This document shows positions 54,666 through 62,015 of a DNA stretch of 64,000 bases, piece after piece; position 1 is the stretch's first letter; each line of letters starts with the position of its first letter. This DNA comes from Alphaproteobacteria bacterium casp-alpha6 (GTDB lineage Bacteria; Pseudomonadota; Alphaproteobacteria; Rhodobacterales; Rhodobacteraceae). Location: positions 55,728 to 119,727 of the forward strand of contig LFER01000068.1 in the NCBI GenBank assembly GCA_001510135.1, given 5' to 3'. Made by a program: the position numbers and the translations under genes. A model generated the notes under the pieces. It was not told where the DNA came from. It saw only the letters and a list, made by a program, of their open reading frames with translations, and did no database searches.

Positions 54666-55743
54666 AATGCTTAGACAGCTTTAAGCGCTGTCCCTGATAA
54701 TTGGACGCAATATCTATTCCATAAAGCTGTTGAGGAATTTCGCTCATCTTTTCATAGACCAATCGTCCCACGATCTGACCATGTTCAAGAACAAAGGGGG
54801 CTTCGTGACAGCGCACCTCAAGCACGCCCCGCGATCCCGCTCCGCTGGAAGAATAGCCAAAGCCCGGATCAAAAAAACCTGCATAATGCACTCGAAATTC
54901 TCCAACCATTGCCAAATATGGGGCCATTTCAGCAGCACAATTTGGAGGAATGGTGATCGCCTCTTGACTGACAAGAATATAAAATGCACCCGGATCAAGA
55001 ATGATACGGCCCTCATCCGTGCGAATCTCTTCCCAAAATTCAGAGGGTTCATAAAAATTTAGTTTCGATAGATCAATTACACCTGTGTGAGGTTTGGCGC
55101 GATAACCAACCAAATCGCCTTGCGGCGGTTTTAGATCAACCGAAAACCCCAACCCCTCTGAAATCACTGCATTCCCTGAAACAATCGGAGTTTGACGGTG
55201 CAAATCTTCAAGGGCTTCGTCCGTGAGCATTGTCTGACCCAGTCGAAAAATAATCTGGTTCAACATCTGACCGGTTTGCACCACAACTGAAAACGACCGC
55301 GGGCAGATTTCAACAAATAGCGGGCCGGAGTATCCCGCAGGAACACGATCAAATTCCACACCCTGATCCGTTATCACGCGGGTTAATAAATCCAGCCGAC
55401 CGATAGAGGATTTGGCCGAAGCTGCTCCGCTAATTTCTTTGGGTAAATTCAGAGCTTCCAGCAGCGGCACAACATAAACACAACCCTTTTCCAGCACCGC
55501 CCCCGCGCGCAAGTCCATTTCATGCATCATAAATTCATTGAGGCGATCTGAAACTGTGGCGGATCTTCCTGGCAAAAAGGACGCACGCACCCGATAGGCC
55601 TTGGCCCCAAGTCTAAGGTCAAGCGATGCGGGCTGCACCTGTCCTTCCTCGATATCCCATTCGGACGTGATTTGACCTGTCTCAATCATCATGCCCATTT
55701 GGCGATCTGAAAGTACGCCGTCAGCGATGCCTGTTATCTGCAT
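54652..55743 (-). CDS. dcd: 2'-deoxycytidine 5'-triphosphate deaminase (long alphaproteobacterial form)
   Basis: Dcd deaminates dCTP to dUTP for dTMP synthesis. This 363-residue protein is the long form found in alphaproteobacteria, about twice the E. coli length, and appears to contain two dUTPase-like beta domains. The N-terminal half has QPASLDLRLGAKAYRVRASF and GAASAKSSIGRLDLLTRV. The C-terminal half carries ILDPGAFYILVSQEAITIPP and HYAGFFDPGFGYSSSGAGSRG with the conserved catalytic-site residues. The ATG at 55743 is just downstream of the tRNA-Pro terminator. It overlaps the small broken gene at its 3' end. Confidence 0.92.
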   Translation of the reverse strand: MQITGIADGVLSDRQMGMMIETGQITSEWDIEEGQVQPASLDLRLGAKAYRVRASFLPGRSATVSDRLNEFMMHEMDLRAGAVLEKGCVYVVPLLEALNLPKEISGAASAKSSIGRLDLLTRVITDQGVEFDRVPAGYSGPLFVEICPRSFSVVVQTGQMLNQIIFRLGQTMLTDEALEDLHRQTPIVSGNAVISEGLGFSVDLKPPQGDLVGYRAKPHTGVIDLSKLNFYEPSEFWEEIRTDEGRIILDPGAFYILVSQEAITIPPNCAAEMAPYLAMVGEFRVHYAGFFDPGFGYSSSGAGSRGVLEVRCHEAPFVLEHGQIVGRLVYEKMSEIPQQLYGIDIASNYQGQRLKLSKHFKNG

Positions 55744-55763
55744 ATTGATGCGCCTTCATGCAT

Positions 55764-55799
55764 AAAACGTCCGTTGCCGTCACGGCAAGCGGACGTTTT
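55764..55799 (-). terminator. Terminator of tRNA-Pro
   Basis: AAAACGTCCG (55764-55773) pairs with CGGACGTTTT (55790-55799), with inner TTGCCG/CGGCAA pairing around a TCA loop and one bulged base. Read on the minus strand the stem ends in a run of four T. It sits eight bases downstream of the tRNA-Pro 3' end and 20 bases before the dcd start, so it separates the two. Confidence 0.85.
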
Positions 55800-55806
55800 A
55801 TATATT

Positions 55807-55883
55807 TGGTCGGGCTAGCAGGACTCGAACCTGCGACCTCCCGTCCCCCAGACGGACGCGCTACCAGGCTGCGCTATAGCCCG
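55807..55883 (-). tRNA. tRNA-Pro, anticodon GGG
   Basis: The complement of this 77-base stretch folds as a standard tRNA. The acceptor stem is CGGGCTA with TAGCCCG, the D arm has GCGC/GCGC around AGCCTGGTA, the T arm is GCAGG-TTCGAGT-CCTGC, and the discriminator A is followed by an encoded CCA. The anticodon stem TCCGT/ACGGG encloses the loop CTGGGGG, giving anticodon GGG (proline codons CCC and CCU). The gene is followed by a strong terminator at 55764-55799. Confidence 0.96.
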
Positions 55884-55980
55884 AATATTCCCAGTTGTCT
55901 TACTAAATCTGATCAAATGAGCAAGTCCAAAAAGGCATTTTGCACATCTGATTTAAATTCACGCCTGCACGCGGTCAGTG

Positions 55981-57162
55981 TCACAACTTACTGCGCCGGT
56001 TTCTAATGGCCTTTTCCAAATTGGAAAGATTGGTTTTTAACACCTTTGATTTCAAAGGGCTAAGCGAAGGCGTACTCGCAAGGTGATTTTCAATGGACAC
56101 CCGATTGGGGAGAACCTTACGATTTTGTGCAACTGTGTCTACGGAATCATCCCTAGCCGTTTGAATAACGCTCATATGCTCCGAACCGTCGTCTTGTTCG
56201 GCCGTATCCCTCGTCGCGGCGTCAATGTCTTGCTCGCTCTCTTCATCTGTTGGGGAAGAGCGCTGTTCTGACACCTCATCGACGGGCACGGCGTCCGCGA
56301 ATTCGGCGGCTGAACGAAACGCTCCTATATCCCCGTCTTCAAGCAGCTCATCTCTTTGGTCAACCGCGTCGTCCAATGTGTCGGCGTTCCCCGCATCCTG
56401 TTCAACTTCATCATCCGCCCAGAAATTTAACATGGGCTGGTCATCATCGAGCAAGCTTGCAGATTTTTTCTTTGCTTTTTTGGCAAAGGTTGTCGGTTTC
56501 TCAGAGATCGTAGATGCGGTTTGTGTAGCAGCAGCGCCTTGATCCTTTTGATCTTCCACTGCGGAGAGTGCGTCTTCCACTGCCCCCTCATCCAAGGCAA
56601 TCGACAGGTTGGACCCATTGTCAGGCAGTAATGCCGCTATGTCTGTTTCATAAACCTCTTCTTCGGTTTTTTCCAAAGCATGAAGTTTTTCCAATGCGAC
56701 ATCTGGAAGCTCTCGCTCTTTCGGATCCGGTTCGATCATCTGACCTTCGGGCCCGAGATCCTTCGCTATGGACGTAAGGCCCATTGGCTTCCAATCCAGT
56801 TCAGCCCCGCCAGATTGCTTTTTATTTACTCGCTCATCCCCTGAAGGCCTTGTGAGCGTGACCTCTTCTGAAGGAACCTTTGTAACGTCCAAGGGTTGCG
56901 ACAGGGAACATACGTATTTTTGCCCGTGTTCGCGCAGTATTTTTTGCGCGCCTTTGATGGTCAGCCCATCATGGTGCAACAATTTTTTGATACCACCAAT
57001 AAGCAGCATGTCCTGTGGTCTATAATATCTACGGCCCCCAGCCCTTTTGACCGGCTTGATTTGAGAAAACTTGCTTTCCCAGAACCGCAAAACATGGGTC
57101 GGGGTATCCAGCCAGTCTGCGACCTCGCTAATGGTGCGGAATGCGTCAGCAGATTTAGTCAC
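55981..57162 (-). CDS. MerR-family regulator with long acidic C-terminal extension
   Basis: The N-terminal 85 residues form a MerR-type winged helix: [20 protein letters not shown], then [20 protein letters not shown] and [15 protein letters not shown]. The remaining roughly 300 residues are unlike MerR effector domains. They are acidic and low in complexity (many D, E, S, T, A), predicted disordered by eye, with islands such as [16 protein letters not shown] and a basic C-terminal end [17 protein letters not shown] (actual [13 protein letters not shown]). No metal-binding cysteines follow the HTH. The start is GTG 57162 with GAGG six bases upstream. It lies eight bases after ihfA at the end of the plsX-fabH-ihfA block, a conserved order in this group. 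Confidence 0.85.
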   Translation of the reverse strand: MTKSADAFRTISEVADWLDTPTHVLRFWESKFSQIKPVKRAGGRRYYRPQDMLLIGGIKKLLHHDGLTIKGAQKILREHGQKYVCSLSQPLDVTKVPSEEVTLTRPSGDERVNKKQSGGAELDWKPMGLTSIAKDLGPEGQMIEPDPKERELPDVALEKLHALEKTEEEVYETDIAALLPDNGSNLSIALDEGAVEDALSAVEDQKDQGAAATQTASTISEKPTTFAKKAKKKSASLLDDDQPMLNFWADDEVEQDAGNADTLDDAVDQRDELLEDGDIGAFRSAAEFADAVPVDEVSEQRSSPTDEESEQDIDAATRDTAEQDDGSEHMSVIQTARDDSVDTVAQNRKVLPNRVSIENHLASTPSLSPLKSKVLKTNLSNLEKAIRNRRSKL

Positions 57163-57170
57163 GGGTCACC

Positions 57171-57473
57171 TCAAGACTTGTTGCCTGCCGCAACCCGTTC
57201 TTTCATGAGATGAGAGGGACGAAATGTCAGCACCCGCCGCGGCGTAATAGGGACTTCTTCGCCAGTTTTGGGGTTTCTACCCACACGTGCGTTTTTATCT
57301 CTTACACTGAAGGTGCCAAACGAAGATATTTTCACCTGTTCGCCGCGCACCAAAGCTGAAGACATAAGCTCCAAAACCGTTTCGACCAAATCAGCACTTT
57401 CATTGCGCGAAAGGCCAACTTCGCGAAACACCGCCTCGCTCAGATCCATACGCGTCAGAGTTTTATCGCTCAT
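57171..57473 (-). CDS. ihfA: Integration host factor subunit alpha
   Basis: IhfA forms, with IhfB, the DNA-bending heterodimer. The 100-residue HU/IHF-fold protein has the alpha-type N-terminus [19 protein letters not shown], the [20 protein letters not shown] helix region, and the DNA-binding arm [20 protein letters not shown] with the IHF proline that intercalates. The end [19 protein letters not shown] is typical of IhfA. It is 121 bases downstream of fabH, and the MerR gene follows by eight bases. Confidence 0.95.
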   Translation of the reverse strand: MSDKTLTRMDLSEAVFREVGLSRNESADLVETVLELMSSALVRGEQVKISSFGTFSVRDKNARVGRNPKTGEEVPITPRRVLTFRPSHLMKERVAAGNKS

Positions 57474-57594
57474 AGTCCGTTCCCCCCGTTTTTATGTGAC
57501 CTTAAAACTTCGGTCTTTTGTAAGTCAATATGAATGCTCTGTCATTGAGCGAGTATTTTTAAGCTTTGTAAGAATTTGTTAGCTTTTTTGTGTA

Positions 57595-58566
57595 TCACCA
57601 CCGAATAACCAGAGCACCCCAGGCCAAACCTCCACCAATTGCCTCAGTGACGATAAGGTCGTTTTCTTTAAGTTGCCCGTTTTGCTTTGCTACGGACAGA
57701 GCCAATGGAATTGACGCCGCAGAGGTATTTCCATGATCCTGAACAGTTGTGACAACTTTGGTCATCGGCACACCCATTTTACGCGCTGTGCTATTTATGA
57801 TGCGAATATTGGCCTGATGTGGGACGACCCAATCAATCTCGTCAGCTCCCACGCCAGCGCGCGCCATCGCTGTCTCGGCCGTTTCCGAGAGCTTTTCAAC
57901 GGCATGGCGAAAGACTTCTTTGCCTTCCATGCGCAGATATCCTGTCTTCCCTGTCGACACCCCCCCATCAACATAAAGGATATCTCGGTAGCTTCCGTCA
58001 GAATTAAGATCCATTGAAAGAATACCGCGATCTTTCGATGTGCCCTCACCTTCGGCAGCTTCCAGCACCAAAGCCCCAGCACCATCCCCAAACAAAACGC
58101 AAGTGGATCTGTCTGTCCAATCCATTAAACGACTAAAGGTTTCGGCACCAATCACAAGAACGCGCTTTGCTTGTCCAGAGATGATCTGCGCATTGGCCGT
58201 AGACAAAGCATAGACAAATCCCGCACAAACCGCCTGCACATCGTAGGCAAAGCCACGCGTCATACCGAGCCCAGTTTGCACCATCGTTGCTGCGGAGGGA
58301 AACGTCAAATCAGCCGTTGAAGTGGCCAAGATGATCGCATCAATGTCTTCTGGCGTGAGGCCAGCATCCGCAAGTGCTGCCTGCGCTGCTGCAATTGCCA
58401 TGTCTGACGTTTTTTCCCCTTCAGCTGCAAAATGACGCCGCTTTATTCCTGAACGGGACGTGATCCAATCATCTGAGGTGTCGAGGCTTACTTCGAATTC
58501 CTTGTTTTCGACGACCCTTGCGGGAAGGTAATGTCCCACACCCTTGACCACTGCCCGTTGCGCCAT
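57595..58566 (-). CDS. fabH: 3-oxoacyl-ACP synthase III (FabH)
   Basis: FabH condenses acetyl-CoA with malonyl-ACP to start fatty acid synthesis. The catalytic triad is present: C114 (QAVCAGFVYAL), His in VVPHQANIRII near 250 and Asn in DHGNTSAASIP near 280. Length 323 is normal. The N-terminus RAVVKGVGHYLPARVVEN is typical of the family. It begins four bases after plsX ends, so the two are cotranscribed, matching the coordination of fatty acid initiation and phospholipid acyl transfer in other bacteria. Confidence 0.96.
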   Translation of the reverse strand: MAQRAVVKGVGHYLPARVVENKEFEVSLDTSDDWITSRSGIKRRHFAAEGEKTSDMAIAAAQAALADAGLTPEDIDAIILATSTADLTFPSAATMVQTGLGMTRGFAYDVQAVCAGFVYALSTANAQIISGQAKRVLVIGAETFSRLMDWTDRSTCVLFGDGAGALVLEAAEGEGTSKDRGILSMDLNSDGSYRDILYVDGGVSTGKTGYLRMEGKEVFRHAVEKLSETAETAMARAGVGADEIDWVVPHQANIRIINSTARKMGVPMTKVVTTVQDHGNTSAASIPLALSVAKQNGQLKENDLIVTEAIGGGLAWGALVIRW

Positions 58567-58569
58567 CGG

Positions 58570-59670
58570 TTATTCCGTTCCTCGTAGCGAATTTTGTTCT
58601 GCATCCTGCGTTATAGGATGCACCGACGCAACCCGTGCCGCAATTTTTTGGGAAAAATCAGATTTCACAAGACGCACCGCAAGCCCGATTGCTGCGCTGA
58701 CACCGGTTTCATCTGCAGACCCATGCGATTTGACCACAGTGCCGTTCAGCCCCAAAAATACGCCACCGTTGACCCGCCGTGGATCGATCCGCTTGCGAAA
58801 ACGTTGCAGAGAGGTCATCGCCAGAAATTTTGACAAACGAGAAAATTGTGAATAGTCAAACGCCTGTTTGAGCAAATCCGCAATCAGAGATGCGGTTCCC
58901 TCCCCGGTTTTAAGAGCAACATTACCCGTAAACCCATCCGTCACAATCACATCCGCCTTATCGCGTGGAATATCGCTGCCTTCAACAAACCCGACAAATG
59001 AGTATTCGCCGCGTGCTTCATACTGTGAAATCAAGCCGTGCGCTTCGTGCAGCTCTGGTCGACCTTTGTGTTCTTCTGTTCCCACATTTAACAGACCCAC
59101 GCGAGGAGTTTTGATTTCTAGGCCGTTTCGGGCGTAAGATACCCCCATCAACGCATATTGCATGAGATCATTGGCATCTGCTCGAACGTCGGCACCGACA
59201 TCAAGCATGATGTTGAACCCCACTTCATTTCTTGATGGCCAAAGCACAGCAATCGCCGGACGGTTCACACCAGGCAATTTACGCAGTCTTATCATGCTCA
59301 GCGCCATCAAAGCGCCAGTATTGCCGCAGGACACACAGACCTCTGCCTCCCCATTGCGGACCGATTCGATGGCTGACCACATGGACGTGTCTTTACCGTG
59401 CCGCGCCACTTGGCTCGGCTTGTCCGTCATCGACACTGCGGCCTGTGCATGCCTGATCTCACAGCGACCTTGAAGCACATTGCGACGCTTTACGAGCGGC
59501 TCAAGCTGCTCTGTTGGGCCGTGAAGGATGAAATGTAAATCTTTGTTCTTTTTCGCAGATGCACTCATACCGGCGACGATGGGTTCAGGACCTTTGTCCC
59601 CACCCATCGCATCAATACTCAGCACGGTCCGCTGATTCGATCTTTCTCTCTGATTCGCCGAACCTTGCAT
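58570..59670 (-). CDS. plsX: Phosphate acyltransferase PlsX
   Basis: PlsX converts acyl-ACP to acyl-phosphate, the acyl donor for PlsY in phosphatidic acid synthesis. Conserved parts are LSIDAMGGDKGPEPIVAG at the start, ASQ-type helix VSMTDKPSQVARHGKDTSMW, VSCGNTGALMALSMIRL and DVIVTDGFTGNVALKTGEGT. At 366 residues it is standard. The first ATG (59670) is used; it leaves about 15 residues before the conserved core. rpmF lies 22 bases upstream and fabH four bases downstream. Confidence 0.95.
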   Translation of the reverse strand: MQGSANQRERSNQRTVLSIDAMGGDKGPEPIVAGMSASAKKNKDLHFILHGPTEQLEPLVKRRNVLQGRCEIRHAQAAVSMTDKPSQVARHGKDTSMWSAIESVRNGEAEVCVSCGNTGALMALSMIRLRKLPGVNRPAIAVLWPSRNEVGFNIMLDVGADVRADANDLMQYALMGVSYARNGLEIKTPRVGLLNVGTEEHKGRPELHEAHGLISQYEARGEYSFVGFVEGSDIPRDKADVIVTDGFTGNVALKTGEGTASLIADLLKQAFDYSQFSRLSKFLAMTSLQRFRKRIDPRRVNGGVFLGLNGTVVKSHGSADETGVSAAIGLAVRLVKSDFSQKIAARVASVHPITQDAEQNSLRGTE

Positions 59671-59692
59671 CCACTATACCGCCCAGACTGGG

Positions 59693-59899
59693 TTAGGCGG
59701 CGTCTTCGTCCAGATCAATATCGCTGGCCAAAGACACAACCTCACGGTCACCATAGTGTCCACAGGCAGCGCAAACATGATGTGGGCGCTTCAGTTCGCC
59801 ACAATTGCTGCACTCATTCGGATTGGCGGCAACCAGACCATCATGTGCACGACGATTGTTACGACGTGATTTCGATACTTTGTTTTGTTGAACAGCCAT
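59693..59899 (-). CDS. rpmF: 50S ribosomal protein L32
   Basis: L32 is a small zinc-binding protein of the large ribosomal subunit. The basic N-terminus [20 protein letters not shown] is typical, and the zinc site is four cysteines, C30-x-x-C33 and C43-x-x-C46. The tail is acidic ([10 protein letters not shown]). Length 68 is normal, and the four cysteines mark it as the zinc-containing form. It is placed between yceD and plsX as in many bacteria. Its leader contains two mutually exclusive hairpins (59907-59934), one of which would hide the G-rich ribosome binding site. Confidence 0.97.
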   Translation of the reverse strand: MAVQQNKVSKSRRNNRRAHDGLVAANPNECSNCGELKRPHHVCAACGHYGDREVVSLASDIDLDEDAA

Positions 59900-59906
59900 G
59901 CCTCAA

Positions 59907-59934
59907 CCCCGATGATTACGGGGCCCAGCGCCCC
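59907..59934 (-). promoter_or_regulatory. rpmF leader with two mutually exclusive hairpins
   Basis: Read on the minus strand, GGGGC-GCTGG-GCCCC (59934-59920) forms an upstream hairpin, and CCCCG-TAATCAT-CGGGG (59923-59907) a downstream one. They share the CCCC at 59920-59923, so only one can form. The downstream hairpin traps the CGGGG that lies seven bases before the rpmF ATG and may be its ribosome binding site. The layout is that of an RNA switch or an autoregulatory leader; function is inferred, not shown. Confidence 0.5.
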
Positions 59935-60061
59935 TTCTGTTCCATAAATGCATTGCGGATCATTAGAACACTATAGGACCCGCAAACAACCTCATTCGCT
60001 AAGAACGCGGAAAATACTCGTATATTCTTAATTAGCAAGAGCAAAAACTAAAAAACCGGCG

Positions 60062-60619
60062 CTATTTTTCTAATTTTGCTCTAAGTGCGGCCAGTCCTGC
60101 AAAGGGCTTGGCATCTTCATCGCTCATCGGCACAGTGCCGTCGGCACTAAATATTGACGTTTTCAGGACGGCCCCCTTAGATCGGGGATACGCCGGCAAT
60201 TCTAAAGCCAGCGATTCTGTCAAGATAGTCAAAAGATCTACACCCTCTTCCAATGGTTCAATTGAGTCATCTTGATCCATCTCAATTTCTTCGTCTTTTC
60301 CGTCGTTATCAAATGCAGGATCGGATAGCGGTATAAATTTTCTTTCAACTGTCACATCTATCCGTGTGCTGACCGGATCAAGGCTGACAACACATGGCTG
60401 AATGACCCGTGCGCCGCAATGGGCAGTCAATTCCCAGCCCTTGCGCCCGACAGCGCGCAACTGACCATGAAATCTTACCTTTGAAAGACCCAAAAGCTCC
60501 AATTCTGTCACCAGTTTCTGGATTATCTCCGGAGTGGGACGAAAATCAAAGTCATGCACTTTCTTTGGATTAAGATCGGAAAAGCAAATTTTCGCCTTAT
60601 CCTCGCTTTGCTTGGCCAT
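60062..60619 (-). CDS. DUF177 (YceD) family protein
   Basis: This is a 185-residue YceD/DUF177 protein. The family is encoded with rpmF throughout bacteria and is connected with large ribosomal subunit RNA maturation, though its molecular role is not settled. Family features are an N-terminal DUF177 core (LELLGLSKVRFHGQLRAVG), the C-x-x-x-x-x-C region around LTAHCGARVIQPCVVSLDPV, a strongly acidic loop (FDNDGKDEEIEMDQDDSIEP) and the end KPFAGLAALRAKL. The gap to rpmF is 162 bases, longer than usual, which leaves room for a separate rpmF promoter. It is divergent from bamE. Confidence 0.9.
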   Translation of the reverse strand: MAKQSEDKAKICFSDLNPKKVHDFDFRPTPEIIQKLVTELELLGLSKVRFHGQLRAVGRKGWELTAHCGARVIQPCVVSLDPVSTRIDVTVERKFIPLSDPAFDNDGKDEEIEMDQDDSIEPLEEGVDLLTILTESLALELPAYPRSKGAVLKTSIFSADGTVPMSDEDAKPFAGLAALRAKLEK

Positions 60620-60729
60620 TTCTGACAGTTCAACCTTTCTCGATTGTGATCTTTACGCTATGAACATGACGTACTGCGCATTTTCCGGCGATACAAGACA
60701 TCGATCAACGAAAGAAGATTACGACAAAA

Positions 60730-61179
60730 ATGAAGCAATTTTGCAAACAGCTTGCACTTGTTCTGGTTATGGCAACTTTAGCGGCCTGTGGGGGACAATA
60801 CCGAAATCATGGTTACATGCCTTTGGCCGAAGACGTCGATGCTTTGATCGTGGGCGTGGACACCCGTGACAGTATTATTGAAGTTATGGGGGTGCCAACA
60901 ACTGGCGGCGTCTTGACCGAGGAGGCGATGTATTACGTCCGCAGTCGCGTCCATCACAAAGGGTATGTGAAGCCAAATGAAATCCAGCGCGATGTTCTGG
61001 TCTTGAGCTTTGATAAAAACCAAATTCTTCGCAACGTGGAAAGATTTGGCATAGAAAAGGGGAAACTCATTCGCCTCGAACACCGTGTGACCGAGGCTCC
61101 AGGCGGAGATCGCAGCATTTTGCAACAAATCATCGGCTCTATTGGCGGGTTTAACCCCAATGGCATCGTTAACAATTAA
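60730..61179 (+). CDS. bamE: Outer membrane assembly lipoprotein BamE
   Basis: BamE (SmpA/OmlA) is an outer-membrane lipoprotein of the BAM complex. The signal peptide ends in a lipobox TLAAC with the lipidated cysteine at residue 20. The BamE core contains VDTRDSIIEVMGVPTTGG and a tyrosine-rich strand AMYYVRSRVHHKGYVKP, followed by VLVLSFDKNQILRNVERFGI. Length 149 is usual for alphaproteobacteria. It is divergent from yceD, and its 3' end overlaps the likely start of olsB by 20 bases. Confidence 0.94.
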   Translation: MKQFCKQLALVLVMATLAACGGQYRNHGYMPLAEDVDALIVGVDTRDSIIEVMGVPTTGGVLTEEAMYYVRSRVHHKGYVKPNEIQRDVLVLSFDKNQILRNVERFGIEKGKLIRLEHRVTEAPGGDRSILQQIIGSIGGFNPNGIVNN

Positions 61180-61984
61180 TAGCGGTGTTTGCCCTGTGAC
61201 GCGAGAGTGTGCTCTGGCATCAGCCCATCCAGAAAACGGAGACAAAACTCGGGCCGTTCTGCAAAAGGGTAAATATGTGTCACGGTTGGCGCAATCGACC
61301 GCAGATATCGCAGCAGCGCAACATTTGCGCTATTTGGCCTTTGGATTGCAAGACGGGTCCGGCCTGGACAGTGATGCCTTTGACAGCTCTTGTGAGCATT
61401 TCCTGATCGAAGAGCGTGTCAGCGGCACATTGGTATGCTGTTTTCGCATCATGCATCTGCAAGGCGGAGGCGAGATCGAAAAAAGCTATTCGGCGCAATA
61501 TTACGAACTCTCAGCACTACATTCCTTTGGCGGCAAACTTGTGGAAATGGGGCGGTTTTGTGTCCACCCTGATGTCAAGGACCCTGACGTCCTGCGCGTA
61601 GCATGGGGTGCAATGACAAAATATGTCGATGAAAACGGAGTTGATTTGCTCTTTGGATGTTCGTCTTTTCCAGGCACGGATGCACGCACCTACGCCGATG
61701 CCTTTGCGATGCTGCGCGATAATCACCTTGCGCCCGAGCGCTGGTTGCCGCGGATCAAGGCTCCAAATGTGGTGCGATACGCAGCCCGCCTCAGGCACAA
61801 ACCAGACATGAAACAAGCTCTGCAGCGCATGCCCCCACTTCTAAGAACCTATCTGATGATGGGAGGCTGGGTCAGTGACCATGCCGTTGTGGACACGCAT
61901 ATGAACACGCTGCATGTTTTCACCGGCGTAGAAATCGGAATGATACCGCCTGCAAGAAAACGTCTTTTGCGCGCGCTTTCTTGA
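61160..61984 (+). CDS. olsB: N-acyltransferase for aminolipid synthesis (OlsB/GlsB family)
   Basis: This is a GNAT-fold acyltransferase of 274 residues. OlsB transfers a 3-hydroxyacyl group from ACP to ornithine in ornithine lipid synthesis; in marine Rhodobacterales a paralogue (GlsB) acts on glutamine. Family motifs are QHLRYLAFGLQDGSGLDSD, VGTLVCCFRIM-type strand (here SGTLVCCFRIMHLQ), VEMGRFCVHPDVKDPDVLRV and DLLFGCSSFPGTDAR. The start is ambiguous: ATG 61160 is used, inside the 3' end of bamE, with in-frame alternatives at 61142 and 61185. The O-acyltransferase gene olsA, often next to olsB, is not here. Confidence 0.87.
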   Translation: MASLTINSGVCPVTRECALASAHPENGDKTRAVLQKGKYVSRLAQSTADIAAAQHLRYLAFGLQDGSGLDSDAFDSSCEHFLIEERVSGTLVCCFRIMHLQGGGEIEKSYSAQYYELSALHSFGGKLVEMGRFCVHPDVKDPDVLRVAWGAMTKYVDENGVDLLFGCSSFPGTDARTYADAFAMLRDNHLAPERWLPRIKAPNVVRYAARLRHKPDMKQALQRMPPLLRTYLMMGGWVSDHAVVDTHMNTLHVFTGVEIGMIPPARKRLLRALS

Positions 61985-62015
61985 CCTTTCGCCTTGAGCA
62001 TCGTAAGCGCCGGAT

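Noticed and set aside
55758..56006. Plus-strand frame of 82 codons across the tRNA
   Set aside because: It spans tRNA-Pro and its terminator on the opposite strand.
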